A DNA stretch of 13,879 bases from Bacillota bacterium. Its GTDB lineage: Bacteria; Bacillota; Bacilli; Bacillales_A; Planococcaceae. Made by a program: the position numbers and the translations under genes. The notes below the pieces were generated by a model. The model was not told the DNA's origin, made no database searches, and worked only from the letters and a program-made list of their open reading frames with translations. Below, in pieces: positions 6,139-12,768 of the stretch (position 1 is its first letter; each line of letters opens with the position of its first letter). Location: NCBI GenBank assembly GCA_023405135.1, contig JAEXYZ010000060.1, positions 1 to 13,879 of the forward strand. The letters run 5' to 3'.

Positions 6139-7032
6139 CTAAACCGGTTCTTCCGTTCGTGTTTTTTTGTGAAGGAATCGAAAACTATTAAAGTGTTCAA
6201 ATTGTGCTATTATGTTTCCTCCAAATACTAATAAACCACCGATCATTAGTTTAGTTGTGATACTTTCTCCTAAGAACATAACAGCAAAAATTGCCGCGAA
6301 GATTGGTTCAAGGGAGAAAATCAGGCCAGTTAGTGTTGGAGATGTATACTGCTGAGCAATGGTTTGCCCGATAAATCCAAATGCACTACATAAAATTCCT
6401 AATCCAAGCACCGCAATCCAGCCAGAAGAAGTTGTTGGTATTTTCGGCACTTCGAATAATAGACAAAAAATCCCGCTAATAATCGTTGCAAAGCCCATTT
6501 GATAAATTCCAAAGGACAGGGAATCAACGGATCTTGTAAATTTCCCATTTAAAATAATATAAATTGAATAAGCTACGGCTGTAAGTAGACAATAGACATC
6601 GCCAATTTGGAATGTAAAAGAACTGTTTAACGTTAAAATACTGATCCCAACCATTGTGCAAAGGATGGCGATTGTCACTGTACGAGTCGGTAATTTTTTA
6701 TCGATAATGCTAGCAATAATCGGTACTAATACGACCGTTAAACTAACTAAAAAGCCTGCATTGGAGGCGGGTGTTGTTTTTACCCCGAACATTGGAAATC
6801 CAATGGCAAATACGAGGAAAAAACCTTGGATTGCAGCGTATAATATTGTTTTTTTATCAATATTCATCAGTTTTTTATAAAAAATTAACCCTGCGATCAT
6901 AAAGGCGATTAAGCTTCGAAGTGCAACGGTATTAAACACTTCTAAAGTTTCTAACCCCATCACCATAAATGTATAAGACAGCCCCCAAAACATTGTGACA
7001 ATCACCATTAATATATTTGCTTTTAATTGCAT
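6139..7032 (-). CDS. EamA/DMT-superfamily permease
   Basis: This 297-residue membrane protein has about ten hydrophobic segments in two repeated EamA halves, the drug/metabolite transporter layout. Typical features are an N-terminal LMVIVTMFWGLSYTFMVMG, the mid-protein FPMFGVKTTPASNAGFLVSL, and the second-half GLIFSLEPIFAAIFAVMFLGE, a near-signature of this family. Substrates vary widely (amino acids, vitamins, nucleotide sugars, efflux), and none can be read from the sequence. I chose the ATG at 7030-7032 because GGGAG lies about 9 bases upstream. A frame-extending GTG at 7071 has no SD and would add a charged, non-membrane leader. It is divergent from a LysR-type regulator that probably controls it. 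Confidence 0.85.
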   Translation of the reverse strand: MQLKANILMVIVTMFWGLSYTFMVMGLETLEVFNTVALRSLIAFMIAGLIFYKKLMNIDKKTILYAAIQGFFLVFAIGFPMFGVKTTPASNAGFLVSLTVVLVPIIASIIDKKLPTRTVTIAILCTMVGISILTLNSSFTFQIGDVYCLLTAVAYSIYIILNGKFTRSVDSLSFGIYQMGFATIISGIFCLLFEVPKIPTTSSGWIAVLGLGILCSAFGFIGQTIAQQYTSPTLTGLIFSLEPIFAAIFAVMFLGESITTKLMIGGLLVFGGNIIAQFEHFNSFRFLHKKTRTEEPV

Positions 7033-7069
7033 GTTCTTTTTCTCCCATTTTCTATCTTTATTGGTATAC

Positions 7070-7101
7070 ACTAATATATAATGGTATTAAAGATTAGTAA
7101 A
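7070..7101 (-). promoter_or_regulatory. Permease promoter overlapping a LysR-type operator
   Basis: On the minus strand, TTTACT (7096-7101) and TATATT (7073-7078) are 17 bases apart. The inverted repeat ACTAAT (7070-7075) / ATTAGT (7093-7098) spans this same -35 to -10 interval, so a bound dimer would cover the promoter. LysR regulators commonly bind such dyads between divergent genes. Confidence 0.45.
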
Positions 7102-7110
7102 ACGAATGTT

Positions 7111-7116
7111 TATAAT
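7111..7116 (+). promoter_or_regulatory. -10 element of the LysR gene
   Basis: A perfect TATAAT lies about 45 bases before the TTG start. The -35 is poor (TTAAAG at 18 bases), which is common for autoregulated LysR promoters. The inverted repeat TAACAT/ATGTTA (7120-7142) lies at the predicted transcription start. Confidence 0.4.
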
Positions 7117-7160
7117 GAATAACATTAAAAATTTTCATGTTAAATGGATGTGAATTGAAT

Positions 7161-8048
7161 TTGAGCTTAGTTAAATATGAAATTTTTAATAAAGTTGCGG
7201 AACTTGGTAGTTTTACGAAAGCAGGAGAATTATTAGGCTTAACACAATCTGCAATAAGCCATGCGATTTCAAGTTTAGAAAAAGAATTTGGCTTTGCCCT
7301 CGTTCACCGAAGTAAAAATGGAGTGAAGCTAACATCAGAAGGGCAGACGATGCTTACTTCTATTCGACTTGTCATCCAAGCTGAAGAACGATTAAAGCAA
7401 GAAGCATCAAATATTTTAGGGGTTACGAGAGGAACTGTTCGAATCGGAACTTTTTCAAGTATTTCATCTAAATGGATGCCAAATATCATCCGGATACTTG
7501 ATCAAGACTATCCTGGCATAAAAATTGAATTACTTGAAGGGGATTATTATGAAATCGAACAATGGTTGAGTGACGGAGATATCGATTGTGGATTTTTAAA
7601 TCGGTCTCACTCAAAACAATTTCGGTTCCTACCATTAATTAGTGATGAACTGCTATGTATTACTTCATCCCAAAGTACGTTATATAACAAAGATACGATT
7701 GATATTAAAGAAATTGAAGAAGAACCATTCATTTTAACATCTTATAATGGAACAAATGATGTGTTATCGATTTTTAATCGTTACGATGTAAAACCGACGA
7801 TTCGTTTTGAATTATTTGATGAAAAGGGTGTAATCTCGATGGTTGAGCATCATTTAGGTATTACTATATTGCCTCAACTAGTCTTTGATCAACTACCGAG
7901 CAATGTTCGTGCAATACCGATACAACAAGAAAGCTTTCGAACGATTGGCCTTGCAACAAAGCATCAACTGTCTCCAGCAACGGAAAAATTTATAGAAGTT
8001 TTACAGACTTGGCTATCTACTAATGAAAATGTTACTAAAGTCGAGTAA
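7161..8048 (+). CDS. LysR-family transcriptional regulator
   Basis: This 295-residue DNA-binding regulator has a winged helix-turn-helix at its N-terminus (IFNKVAELGSFTKAGELLG, then LTQSAISHAISSLEKEFG and LVHRSKNGVKLTSEG), followed by the periplasmic-binding-protein-like effector domain from ~residue 90 (RGTVRIGTFSSISSKWMPNI). The proposed TTG start at 7161 lies 8 bases after GGATGTG (7146-7152). The longer ATG at 7137 lacks an SD and adds eight non-family residues. It is divergent from the DMT permease and 37 bases upstream of the CoaB-like gene with no terminator between, so it may be co-transcribed with that gene and control both. Its effector is unknown. Confidence 0.88.
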   Translation: MSLVKYEIFNKVAELGSFTKAGELLGLTQSAISHAISSLEKEFGFALVHRSKNGVKLTSEGQTMLTSIRLVIQAEERLKQEASNILGVTRGTVRIGTFSSISSKWMPNIIRILDQDYPGIKIELLEGDYYEIEQWLSDGDIDCGFLNRSHSKQFRFLPLISDELLCITSSQSTLYNKDTIDIKEIEEEPFILTSYNGTNDVLSIFNRYDVKPTIRFELFDEKGVISMVEHHLGITILPQLVFDQLPSNVRAIPIQQESFRTIGLATKHQLSPATEKFIEVLQTWLSTNENVTKVE

Positions 8049-8085
8049 ACTAAAGTAAGGACAATACAAGTATAAAGGTGATATT

Positions 8086-8766
8086 GTGAAAACTTTAAAT
8101 GGAAAAAAGATGTTAATCACTAGCGGAGGAACGCTGGAAAAATGGGATCGTGTGCGTGGTCATACGAATTTATCGAAAGGAACGATGGGTTGCTTTCTAG
8201 CAGAAGCGGCACTTGCAGCAGGAGCAGAAGTCATTTATTTACACGGTTTTTTTGCGAAGCTACCGAAAAATGCTCATTTAATGAAGACAATGATGTTTGA
8301 AGGTATAGAAGATTTAGGCAATCAAATAAAATCCGTTGTTCAAAAGGAAACGATTGATTTTATTATAATGGCCGCTGCTGGTTCCGATTGGATTATAGAT
8401 AAAGTATATGATCAATCTGGTAATTTGATGGAGGAGAAGGGCAAAATGCCGTCTGATGAGCCACCAATCATCCATTTTAAAAAAGCGCCTAAAATATTAG
8501 GACAAATTAAAGAATGGACACCGAATTCTACATTAATCGGTTTTAAGCTAGAGGCAACGGACGATTTCGATTACTTAATTAACCGTGCAAAGCTTCGTAT
8601 GGAAAGCTCAAAGGCACAGTTTATGGTGGCAAACAGCTCTAATTCATTATACGGTGCAGACGAGCCTCATTTCATTGTCGCAGCAAATGGGGAAGTCATC
8701 CGAGTTGAAGGAAAAGAAAACACTGCGCAAAAGTTGATAGAGATATTGGCGGTAAGTGACAAATAA
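8086..8766 (+). CDS. coaB: Stand-alone phosphopantothenate-cysteine ligase (CoaB-type)
   Basis: CoaB joins 4'-phosphopantothenate and cysteine, using CTP, to give phosphopantothenoylcysteine in CoA synthesis. The 226 residues are the ligase (DFP) domain alone. Visible features are LITSGGTLEKWDRVRGHTN (10-28), the nucleotide-binding entrance; MAAAGSDW (95-102); a KAPKIL turn (133-138); IGFKLEA (151-157) with the conserved Lys154; and VANSSNSLYGADEP. Most bacilli use a fused CoaBC with an N-terminal decarboxylase. Separate ligases of this size are known from streptococci and enterococci. The CoaC flavodoxin half is absent here. A GTG start follows AAAGGTG by 5 bases. It lies 37 bases after the LysR gene and ends at a good terminator. 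It could be a second ligase or act on a related substrate; the organism's main CoaBC cannot be checked here. Confidence 0.82.
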   Translation: MKTLNGKKMLITSGGTLEKWDRVRGHTNLSKGTMGCFLAEAALAAGAEVIYLHGFFAKLPKNAHLMKTMMFEGIEDLGNQIKSVVQKETIDFIIMAAAGSDWIIDKVYDQSGNLMEEKGKMPSDEPPIIHFKKAPKILGQIKEWTPNSTLIGFKLEATDDFDYLINRAKLRMESSKAQFMVANSSNSLYGADEPHFIVAANGEVIRVEGKENTAQKLIEILAVSDK

Positions 8767-8808
8767 AAAACTGGTTTTCACTTCTTGTAAAAGAATTGTT
8801 TAATTTTA

Positions 8809-8844
8809 AGCTGAACTAATTCAAAGCATTAGTTCGGCTTTTTA
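8809..8844 (+). terminator. Terminator after the CoaB-like gene
   Basis: AGCTGAACTAAT (8809-8820) pairs with ATTAGTTCGGCT (8828-8839) with one G-T wobble, and a T-run follows to 8843. It closes the LysR-coaB unit. Confidence 0.75.
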
Positions 8845-8914
8845 TTTAGTTAATTTTATAACTATTAGTAAATGGAGATAATACCAACTAAGAATTCAGA
8901 ATATGAGGGGTAGT

Positions 8915-9313
8915 ATGAAAACTCTTTATTGGTTATTAAAACTTGGAGTACGTTTCGTGAGCTATCTTTTAATATTTACTTACTGGGGAAATTCGAGTTG
9001 GTTGTTCTTCGTGTTTATTGCATTGATACTAATCGTATCCGAAATAGTTTTTACGAAAAAAATTGACTATTACACAAAGATTGAAACATTAGAAAAGTAT
9101 CCGTGGTTAAACAATATAGATAATGGAGAAAGAATATCTATTGTCCTGAAAAACGGAGAAAAAATACCGAATGTAATTTACTTCTTTTTTGATGAGAAAA
9201 GAATATACGTATTTGATCCTTCAATTTTATATGGTAAACGTCAAAAAAGAAAAAAGACTAAGGATTCGATAAAGTTAAAAAAGATAGAATCGAACGTATT
9301 TATTCTAAATTGA
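8915..9313 (+). CDS. Small membrane protein of unknown function
   Basis: This 132-residue protein has two hydrophobic segments at roughly residues 5-24 and 28-46 (YLLIFTYWG, then LFFVFIALILIVSEIVF). A soluble C-terminal part follows, with a YPWLNNIDNGERISIVLKNGE stretch and a very basic segment (GKRQKRKKTKDSIKLKK) near the end. The basic tail would favour the cytoplasm or nucleic acid/phospholipid contact, which is inference. I do not recognise a family. The ATG at 8915 is preceded by AGGGG four bases away. An in-frame ATG at 8903 would place the SD inside the gene. It lies between the coaB terminator and a stem-loop at 9330-9369, so it is a single-gene unit. Confidence 0.65.
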   Translation: MKTLYWLLKLGVRFVSYLLIFTYWGNSSWLFFVFIALILIVSEIVFTKKIDYYTKIETLEKYPWLNNIDNGERISIVLKNGEKIPNVIYFFFDEKRIYVFDPSILYGKRQKRKKTKDSIKLKKIESNVFILN

Positions 9314-9329
9314 ATTTAATACTAGAGCA

Positions 9330-9369
9330 CCCCTATAAAATTTAGCGAGTTAACTAACTTTTATAGGGG
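9330..9369. repeat. Perfect 11-base inverted repeat between convergent genes
   Basis: CCCCTATAAAA (9330-9340) and TTTTATAGGGG (9359-9369) are separated by 18 bases that themselves contain AGTTAACT. It lies in the 125-base gap between the small membrane protein gene and the ECF gene. It may end transcription from both sides, but neither strand shows a T-run after the stem, so the terminator role is uncertain. Confidence 0.45.
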
Positions 9370-9438
9370 GAATTAAATTGGTAGCCATTCATTTTATATT
9401 AAGCTCTATAAATAGAAACTCATATTAGTCATGTGTAT

Positions 9439-9975
9439 TTACTTAAAATAAGATACTTTTTTCAAAACAATGCAAACTGGAACGGCAATGATAACGCCTA
9501 ATGCATTTTGAATAAGATCTCCAGGAATGGAAGCTAACGGTGCAACCCAATTACCGTATAAAATTCCTTCACCAATGTAGTAAACAGCAATCATAAATGG
9601 CATTGAAATGATTGTCGCAATTAAATTTAAGGCAATGCTGTTTCCTTTACGACCATTGGACCAAGCAATCTTACCAACGATAAATCCTTGTAAACCACGT
9701 GCCACAATCGTAATCGGTGCCCACAACATCCATCCACCGATCATATCAAAAAGCCCCATTCCAATTGCACCTGCAAGAGCCCCTTTTTTAGGACCATATA
9801 AAATAGATGCAATAAAAAGCATAGCTGTTCCTAGATGAACTAAACCTCCGTTACCAATAGGTAGTTTAAGATTTAAAAAAACAGTAGAAACAAATACAAG
9901 TGCAGCTAACAATCCCGTAATAATTAGATCAAACGTTTTTTGTTGTGTCTTTGAATAACTTTGTGTGTTTTGCAT
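9439..9975 (-). CDS. ECF transporter S component, probably for vitamin B6 or a related pyridine/pyrimidine
   Basis: This 178-residue integral membrane protein is the substrate-binding S subunit of an energy-coupling-factor vitamin importer. It would work with the shared EcfA/A'/T module, which is not in this window. It has about six hydrophobic segments. GNGGLVHLGTAMLFIASILY followed by GPKKGALAGAIGMGLFDMIGG (starting near residue 40) is the typical S-component block of the COG4720-like group, which includes proteins predicted to carry pyridoxine or hydroxymethylpyrimidine. Its divergent neighbour is a pyridoxal/pyridoxamine kinase, which argues for B6. The ATG at 9973-9975 has GGAAGG nine bases upstream. 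A TTG at 9996 would include that SD in the gene. The substrate is inferred from context. Confidence 0.8.
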   Translation of the reverse strand: MQNTQSYSKTQQKTFDLIITGLLAALVFVSTVFLNLKLPIGNGGLVHLGTAMLFIASILYGPKKGALAGAIGMGLFDMIGGWMLWAPITIVARGLQGFIVGKIAWSNGRKGNSIALNLIATIISMPFMIAVYYIGEGILYGNWVAPLASIPGDLIQNALGVIIAVPVCIVLKKVSYFK

Positions 9976-10192
9976 ATGAAGTAACCTTCCTAACAATTTG
10001 AATTTACCGATAACTTTAACAAATGATTGGTATCTATAAAAGTGTCAATTTATTAAAAAACGTTAAGGTCAGTTTTAGAGAGGTTTAAAAATCCCACTTA
10101 CATCATCTCTTTTATCCTTTAGGATTTTTCCTATTCATTGATTATGTTAAGATGTATGTAGTTTTAAGGTAGAAAGTTTTATGGAGGTTATT

Positions 10193-11044
10193 ATGAAAAA
10201 AGTCGCTGTAATACAAGATTTATCATCCTTTGGAAAATGTTCATTAACCGCTGCCATTCCAGTTCTTTCGATAATGGGGGTGCAGTCATGTCCTCTACCA
10301 ACAGCTATACTGACTGCACAAACAGGTTATCCAAGTTTTTATTGTGAAGATTTTACATCTAAAATGAACTGTTTTATTGAGGAATGGAGTAAGCTTCAAG
10401 TAAAGTTTGACGGAATTTATACTGGTTTCGTTACTGGTAGAGAGCAAATTGATAACATTTTTCGTTTTTTAAATACATTTTATACAAAAGAAACAATGTT
10501 ACTTGTTGATCCTGTAATGGGGGATACAGGGGAAGTTTATAAACTTTTTACCGATGAGTTATTGCAACGAATGAGAGAACTTGTAAAATGTGCAGATGTA
10601 ATTACACCAAATGTTACTGAGTGCTGTTTGTTAACGGGAGTGTCTTATGAAAAACTACATAACTATTCTAATGAAAAGGACTTTATTAAAGCTATAGAAG
10701 AAGCAGGGAATAAGTTACAGCAAGAAACTGGTGCCAAGGTCATTATTACTGGAGTAAATCCACCCGCACAAAATATGAATAAGCACTTTATAGGGAATAT
10801 GTATTTAGACGGAAATAAAACTTTTTATAGCGCAAAGGAGTTCAATGGGAAAAGTTACTCTGGAACAGGGGATTTATTTGCATCTGTTATTATGGGAAGC
10901 TTGATGCGCGGAGATGACCTTGAAAAATCTGTACAATTGGCACAAGATTTTCTAAAAGCTGCCATAGATGATACCTATTTAGAGCAAATTCCTACAATAG
11001 AAGGAGTTAACTTCGAAAAATATTTAAAAATGTTGTTGGCTTGA
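10193..11044 (+). CDS. Pyridoxal/pyridoxamine kinase (PdxY-type, ribokinase superfamily)
   Basis: This enzyme phosphorylates pyridoxal, pyridoxamine or pyridoxine with ATP in the B6 salvage route to pyridoxal phosphate. The 283 residues match the COG2240 kinase group: VIQDLSSFGKCSLTAAIPVL at the start, the substrate-side LPTAILTAQTGYP, VDPVMGDTGEVY (105-116), TPNVTECCLLTG, and the anion-hole/catalytic GTGDL (D227) with its following helix. It is distinct from the ThiD-like PdxK of B. subtilis. I chose the ATG at 10193, five bases after GGAGG. An ATG at 10181 overlaps the SD. It is divergent from the ECF S component, and a rhodanese gene follows after 56 bases with no terminator. Confidence 0.87.
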   Translation: MKKVAVIQDLSSFGKCSLTAAIPVLSIMGVQSCPLPTAILTAQTGYPSFYCEDFTSKMNCFIEEWSKLQVKFDGIYTGFVTGREQIDNIFRFLNTFYTKETMLLVDPVMGDTGEVYKLFTDELLQRMRELVKCADVITPNVTECCLLTGVSYEKLHNYSNEKDFIKAIEEAGNKLQQETGAKVIITGVNPPAQNMNKHFIGNMYLDGNKTFYSAKEFNGKSYSGTGDLFASVIMGSLMRGDDLEKSVQLAQDFLKAAIDDTYLEQIPTIEGVNFEKYLKMLLA

Positions 11045-11100
11045 TGATTTCATTGATACATCAGTGTCCGCTATTTTAATAAACGAAGGAGAAGATAATT

Positions 11101-11439
11101 TTGACTATTAAAAAAATATTACCTGAACAATTATTTGAGAAAATGAAAATACAAGATAAGGTAATACTTTTAGACGTAAGATCTGAGAAAAAATACAACG
11201 ATTATCATATTGAAGGTTCGAGTATAGAAAATTTAAATATCAAAAAATCTGAAATTTTCAAGCTAGAGGAACATGGGAAAGAGAATTATTTTTCCCTACC
11301 AAAAGATGAAGAGATTATTGTCACTTGTACAACAGGAAATTCAGCTACAAAATGTGCAGCAATTCTATCAGAGCGGGATTATAAAGTTACAGTTTTAGAC
11401 GGTGGTATAACTGCTTGGAGAGAGTTTTTGAAAAAGTAA
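11101..11439 (+). CDS. Rhodanese-like domain protein
   Basis: This single-domain sulfurtransferase of 112 residues would move a sulfane sulfur from a donor to a thiol acceptor through a cysteine persulfide. Domain signs are LLDVRSEKKYNDYHIEGS (23-40), the CH2A-type entry motif, and the active-site loop CTTGNSA with Cys76. The C-terminal VLDGGITAWREF is the usual ending. The loop is neutral, unlike the CRXGXR of thiosulfate-preferring enzymes, so its donor is unclear. The segment between the entry motif and the active site is longer than average and Lys/Glu-rich. It starts with TTG at 11101 after AAGGAGAAG. It is probably co-transcribed with the upstream B6 kinase and ends at the terminator at 11466-11498. 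Confidence 0.85.
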   Translation: MTIKKILPEQLFEKMKIQDKVILLDVRSEKKYNDYHIEGSSIENLNIKKSEIFKLEEHGKENYFSLPKDEEIIVTCTTGNSATKCAAILSERDYKVTVLDGGITAWREFLKK

Positions 11440-11465
11440 TACTTTAAAGTTATATACGATGAAAA

Positions 11466-11498
11466 ATAAAAAGCCATTCTATATCGAAGGCTTTTTAT
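11466..11498. terminator. Bidirectional terminator between the rhodanese and YczE-type genes
   Basis: ATAAAAAGCC (11466-11475) pairs with GGCTTTTTAT (11489-11498), with T-runs on both strands. It lies between two convergent genes, 27 bases after one stop and 10 bases before the other. Confidence 0.8.
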
Positions 11499-11507
11499 CT
11501 TCATAAT

Positions 11508-12140
11508 TTAGTGTTCTACTGGAGTAGCTAATATTCGGTCTAATGCTTTCTGTGTAATTGGCATAAAGTAATTTAATATTAGCCCTCCTAAACAAACGGT
11601 TAATAAAGTTCCAATGCCGATTGGACCGTTAAATAGTATTGCCATTATTAAAAACACTAGGTAGATGAATGTTCTTGAAAAAAACATACTTGTTTTCGTT
11701 AATTCTTGAATGATTAAAGTTAAACGGTCTACTGGAATAGGTGCAAAATTCGTCTGTAAATAAATCGCAGTTCCTAATCCTATAACGATTAAACCAATGA
11801 CAAAGCAAAAGAGTTTGCCAAACCATAGTTCAGGAATGAGCAAATAGCTTAATAGTAAAAGCCACATATCGATGCAAATCCCTGTTATAAATGCAGTGAC
11901 TAATCCTAAAAATTTAGGTCGTTGTTTTTTTAATAACGCATTACAACAAATTAAAATGAATGCAATGATGATTTCCCAACTTCCAACAGTAAGTCCCACG
12001 TTTTTGGATAGCCCAACTAAAAGTGCATCAAAAGGTGATATGCCAAAGTTTGATCGTATAGTGAAAGTAATACCAAGAGTTAATATTAAAATTCCTATTA
12101 CAAAAAATAAATATTTCACATTTTTCGATTTCATCATCAT
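11508..12140 (-). CDS. YczE/YyaS/YitT-family membrane protein
   Basis: This 210-residue integral membrane protein has about five to six hydrophobic segments. The first reads KYLFFVIGILILTLGITFTIRSN, followed by FGISPFDALLVGLS, the family's conserved post-helix motif. A related repeat, TNFAPIPVDRLTLIIQELT, occurs in the second half. B. subtilis YczE (about 215 residues) belongs here; its homologue near sfp affects lipopeptide/polyketide production in B. amyloliquefaciens, but no biochemical activity is established. Its ATG shares one base with the stop of the upstream acetyltransferase (TAATG). There is no good SD of its own, so translation is probably coupled. Three consecutive ATG codons leave the exact start open by one or two residues. 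Confidence 0.8.
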   Translation of the reverse strand: MMMKSKNVKYLFFVIGILILTLGITFTIRSNFGISPFDALLVGLSKNVGLTVGSWEIIIAFILICCNALLKKQRPKFLGLVTAFITGICIDMWLLLLSYLLIPELWFGKLFCFVIGLIVIGLGTAIYLQTNFAPIPVDRLTLIIQELTKTSMFFSRTFIYLVFLIMAILFNGPIGIGTLLTVCLGGLILNYFMPITQKALDRILATPVEH

Positions 12141-12580
12141 TATTTTATTGAAAATTCTTTACGCATTAAAATATGTGGGATTCCATCTTCTATAAATATA
12201 TTAGAGGAAGTCCGATAACCTAGTTTGCTATAAAAACCTTCTGCCTGCGTTTGTCCGTGTAATTTAACCTGGGACAATCCCTTTTCTTCAGCAATTTTTT
12301 CTAATGCACCAATGATTATTTTTCCTAGTCCAAATTTACGGAAGGGCTTTAAAATACAAATTCTCTCCAATTTACCAACGCCATCTACAACTCTTATCCT
12401 ACCTGTTCCTACTGGTTGTTCATTGTAATAAACTAAAATATGTTCACATTGCTCATCAAGTATGTCGAATTCATCAAACTCATCTTCTAGTGGTACGCCT
12501 TGTTCCACAACAAAAACTTCTTTTCGAATAGTAAATGCTTTTTCCAGGTCACGGTCCTCAGTAATTTTTTTTATTTCCAC
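12140..12580 (-). CDS. GNAT-family N-acetyltransferase (YjcF-like)
   Basis: This 146-residue acetyl-CoA-dependent acetyltransferase has unknown acceptor. The N-terminal IRKEVFVVEQGVPLEDEFDE (18-37) and CEHILVYYNEQPVGTGRIRV match the YjcF-type subgroup. KLERICILKPFRKFGLG (70-86) carries the pyrophosphate-binding R-x-x-G-x-G (81-86). GFYSKLGY and a terminal GIPHILMRKEF complete the fold. It starts with GTG at 12578-12580, with AAAGGA about 10 bases upstream. It forms a two-gene unit with the overlapping YczE-type gene. It is divergent from paiA across 188 bases containing two near-identical palindromes, so the two acetyltransferase transcripts may share control. Confidence 0.85.
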   Translation of the reverse strand: MEIKKITEDRDLEKAFTIRKEVFVVEQGVPLEDEFDEFDILDEQCEHILVYYNEQPVGTGRIRVVDGVGKLERICILKPFRKFGLGKIIIGALEKIAEEKGLSQVKLHGQTQAEGFYSKLGYRTSSNIFIEDGIPHILMRKEFSIK

Positions 12581-12649
12581 TTATTGTCTTTCCTTTCTAG
12601 ACTTAATTAAACTAGTCATAATAAAATTAATCATATAACGAATGATATT

Positions 12650-12667
12650 TTGTTGCAAATGCAACAA
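12650..12667. promoter_or_regulatory. Palindromic operator candidate 1
   Basis: TTGTTGCA and TGCAACAA form an 8-base perfect dyad around a central AA. It shares the consensus TTRTTGCAWWTGCAAYAA with the site at 12697-12714. It lies about 70 bases upstream of the minus-strand GTG at 12580, where it overlaps possible -35 sequences. A dimeric regulator (MarR or similar size) is likely but not encoded nearby. Confidence 0.6.
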
Positions 12668-12696
12668 TGTTAGGTTAGATTTAATATATTCCATTT

Positions 12697-12714
12697 TTAT
12701 TGCATTTGCAATAA
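12697..12714. promoter_or_regulatory. Palindromic operator candidate 2
   Basis: TTATTGCA and TGCAATAA form an 8-base perfect dyad around TT. It differs from site 1 only at the third base of each arm and in the central pair. Centre-to-centre distance is 47 bases. It overlaps a possible paiA -35 (TTGCAA at 12706-12711, with a weak TAAAAA 18 bases downstream at 12730-12735). Confidence 0.6.
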
Positions 12715-12768
12715 TTTTTGTGAAATATGTAAAAATGGAAACAGGTGAGATATAGGGGGCTAATTACG

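Noticed and set aside
8871..8913. 13-codon ORF directly before the small membrane protein gene, as a possible leader peptide
   Set aside because: It has no SD, and its end only coincides with the SD of the next gene. No attenuator structure is visible.
9378..9428. 16-codon TTG ORF after AGGGGG in the gap before the ECF gene
   Set aside because: The SD-like G-run is the arm of the inverted repeat at 9359-9369, the start is TTG, and the peptide is very short with no promoter or terminator.
9976..10192. A riboswitch controlling the ECF component or the B6 kinase
   Set aside because: I saw no conserved core of a TPP, FMN or other vitamin riboswitch on either strand, and the ECF SD lies very near its start without an upstream terminator stem.
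12711..12736. A Rex-type operator (TTGTGAA...) before paiA
   Set aside because: Only the left half TTGTGAA is present. The expected TTCACAA half is missing.
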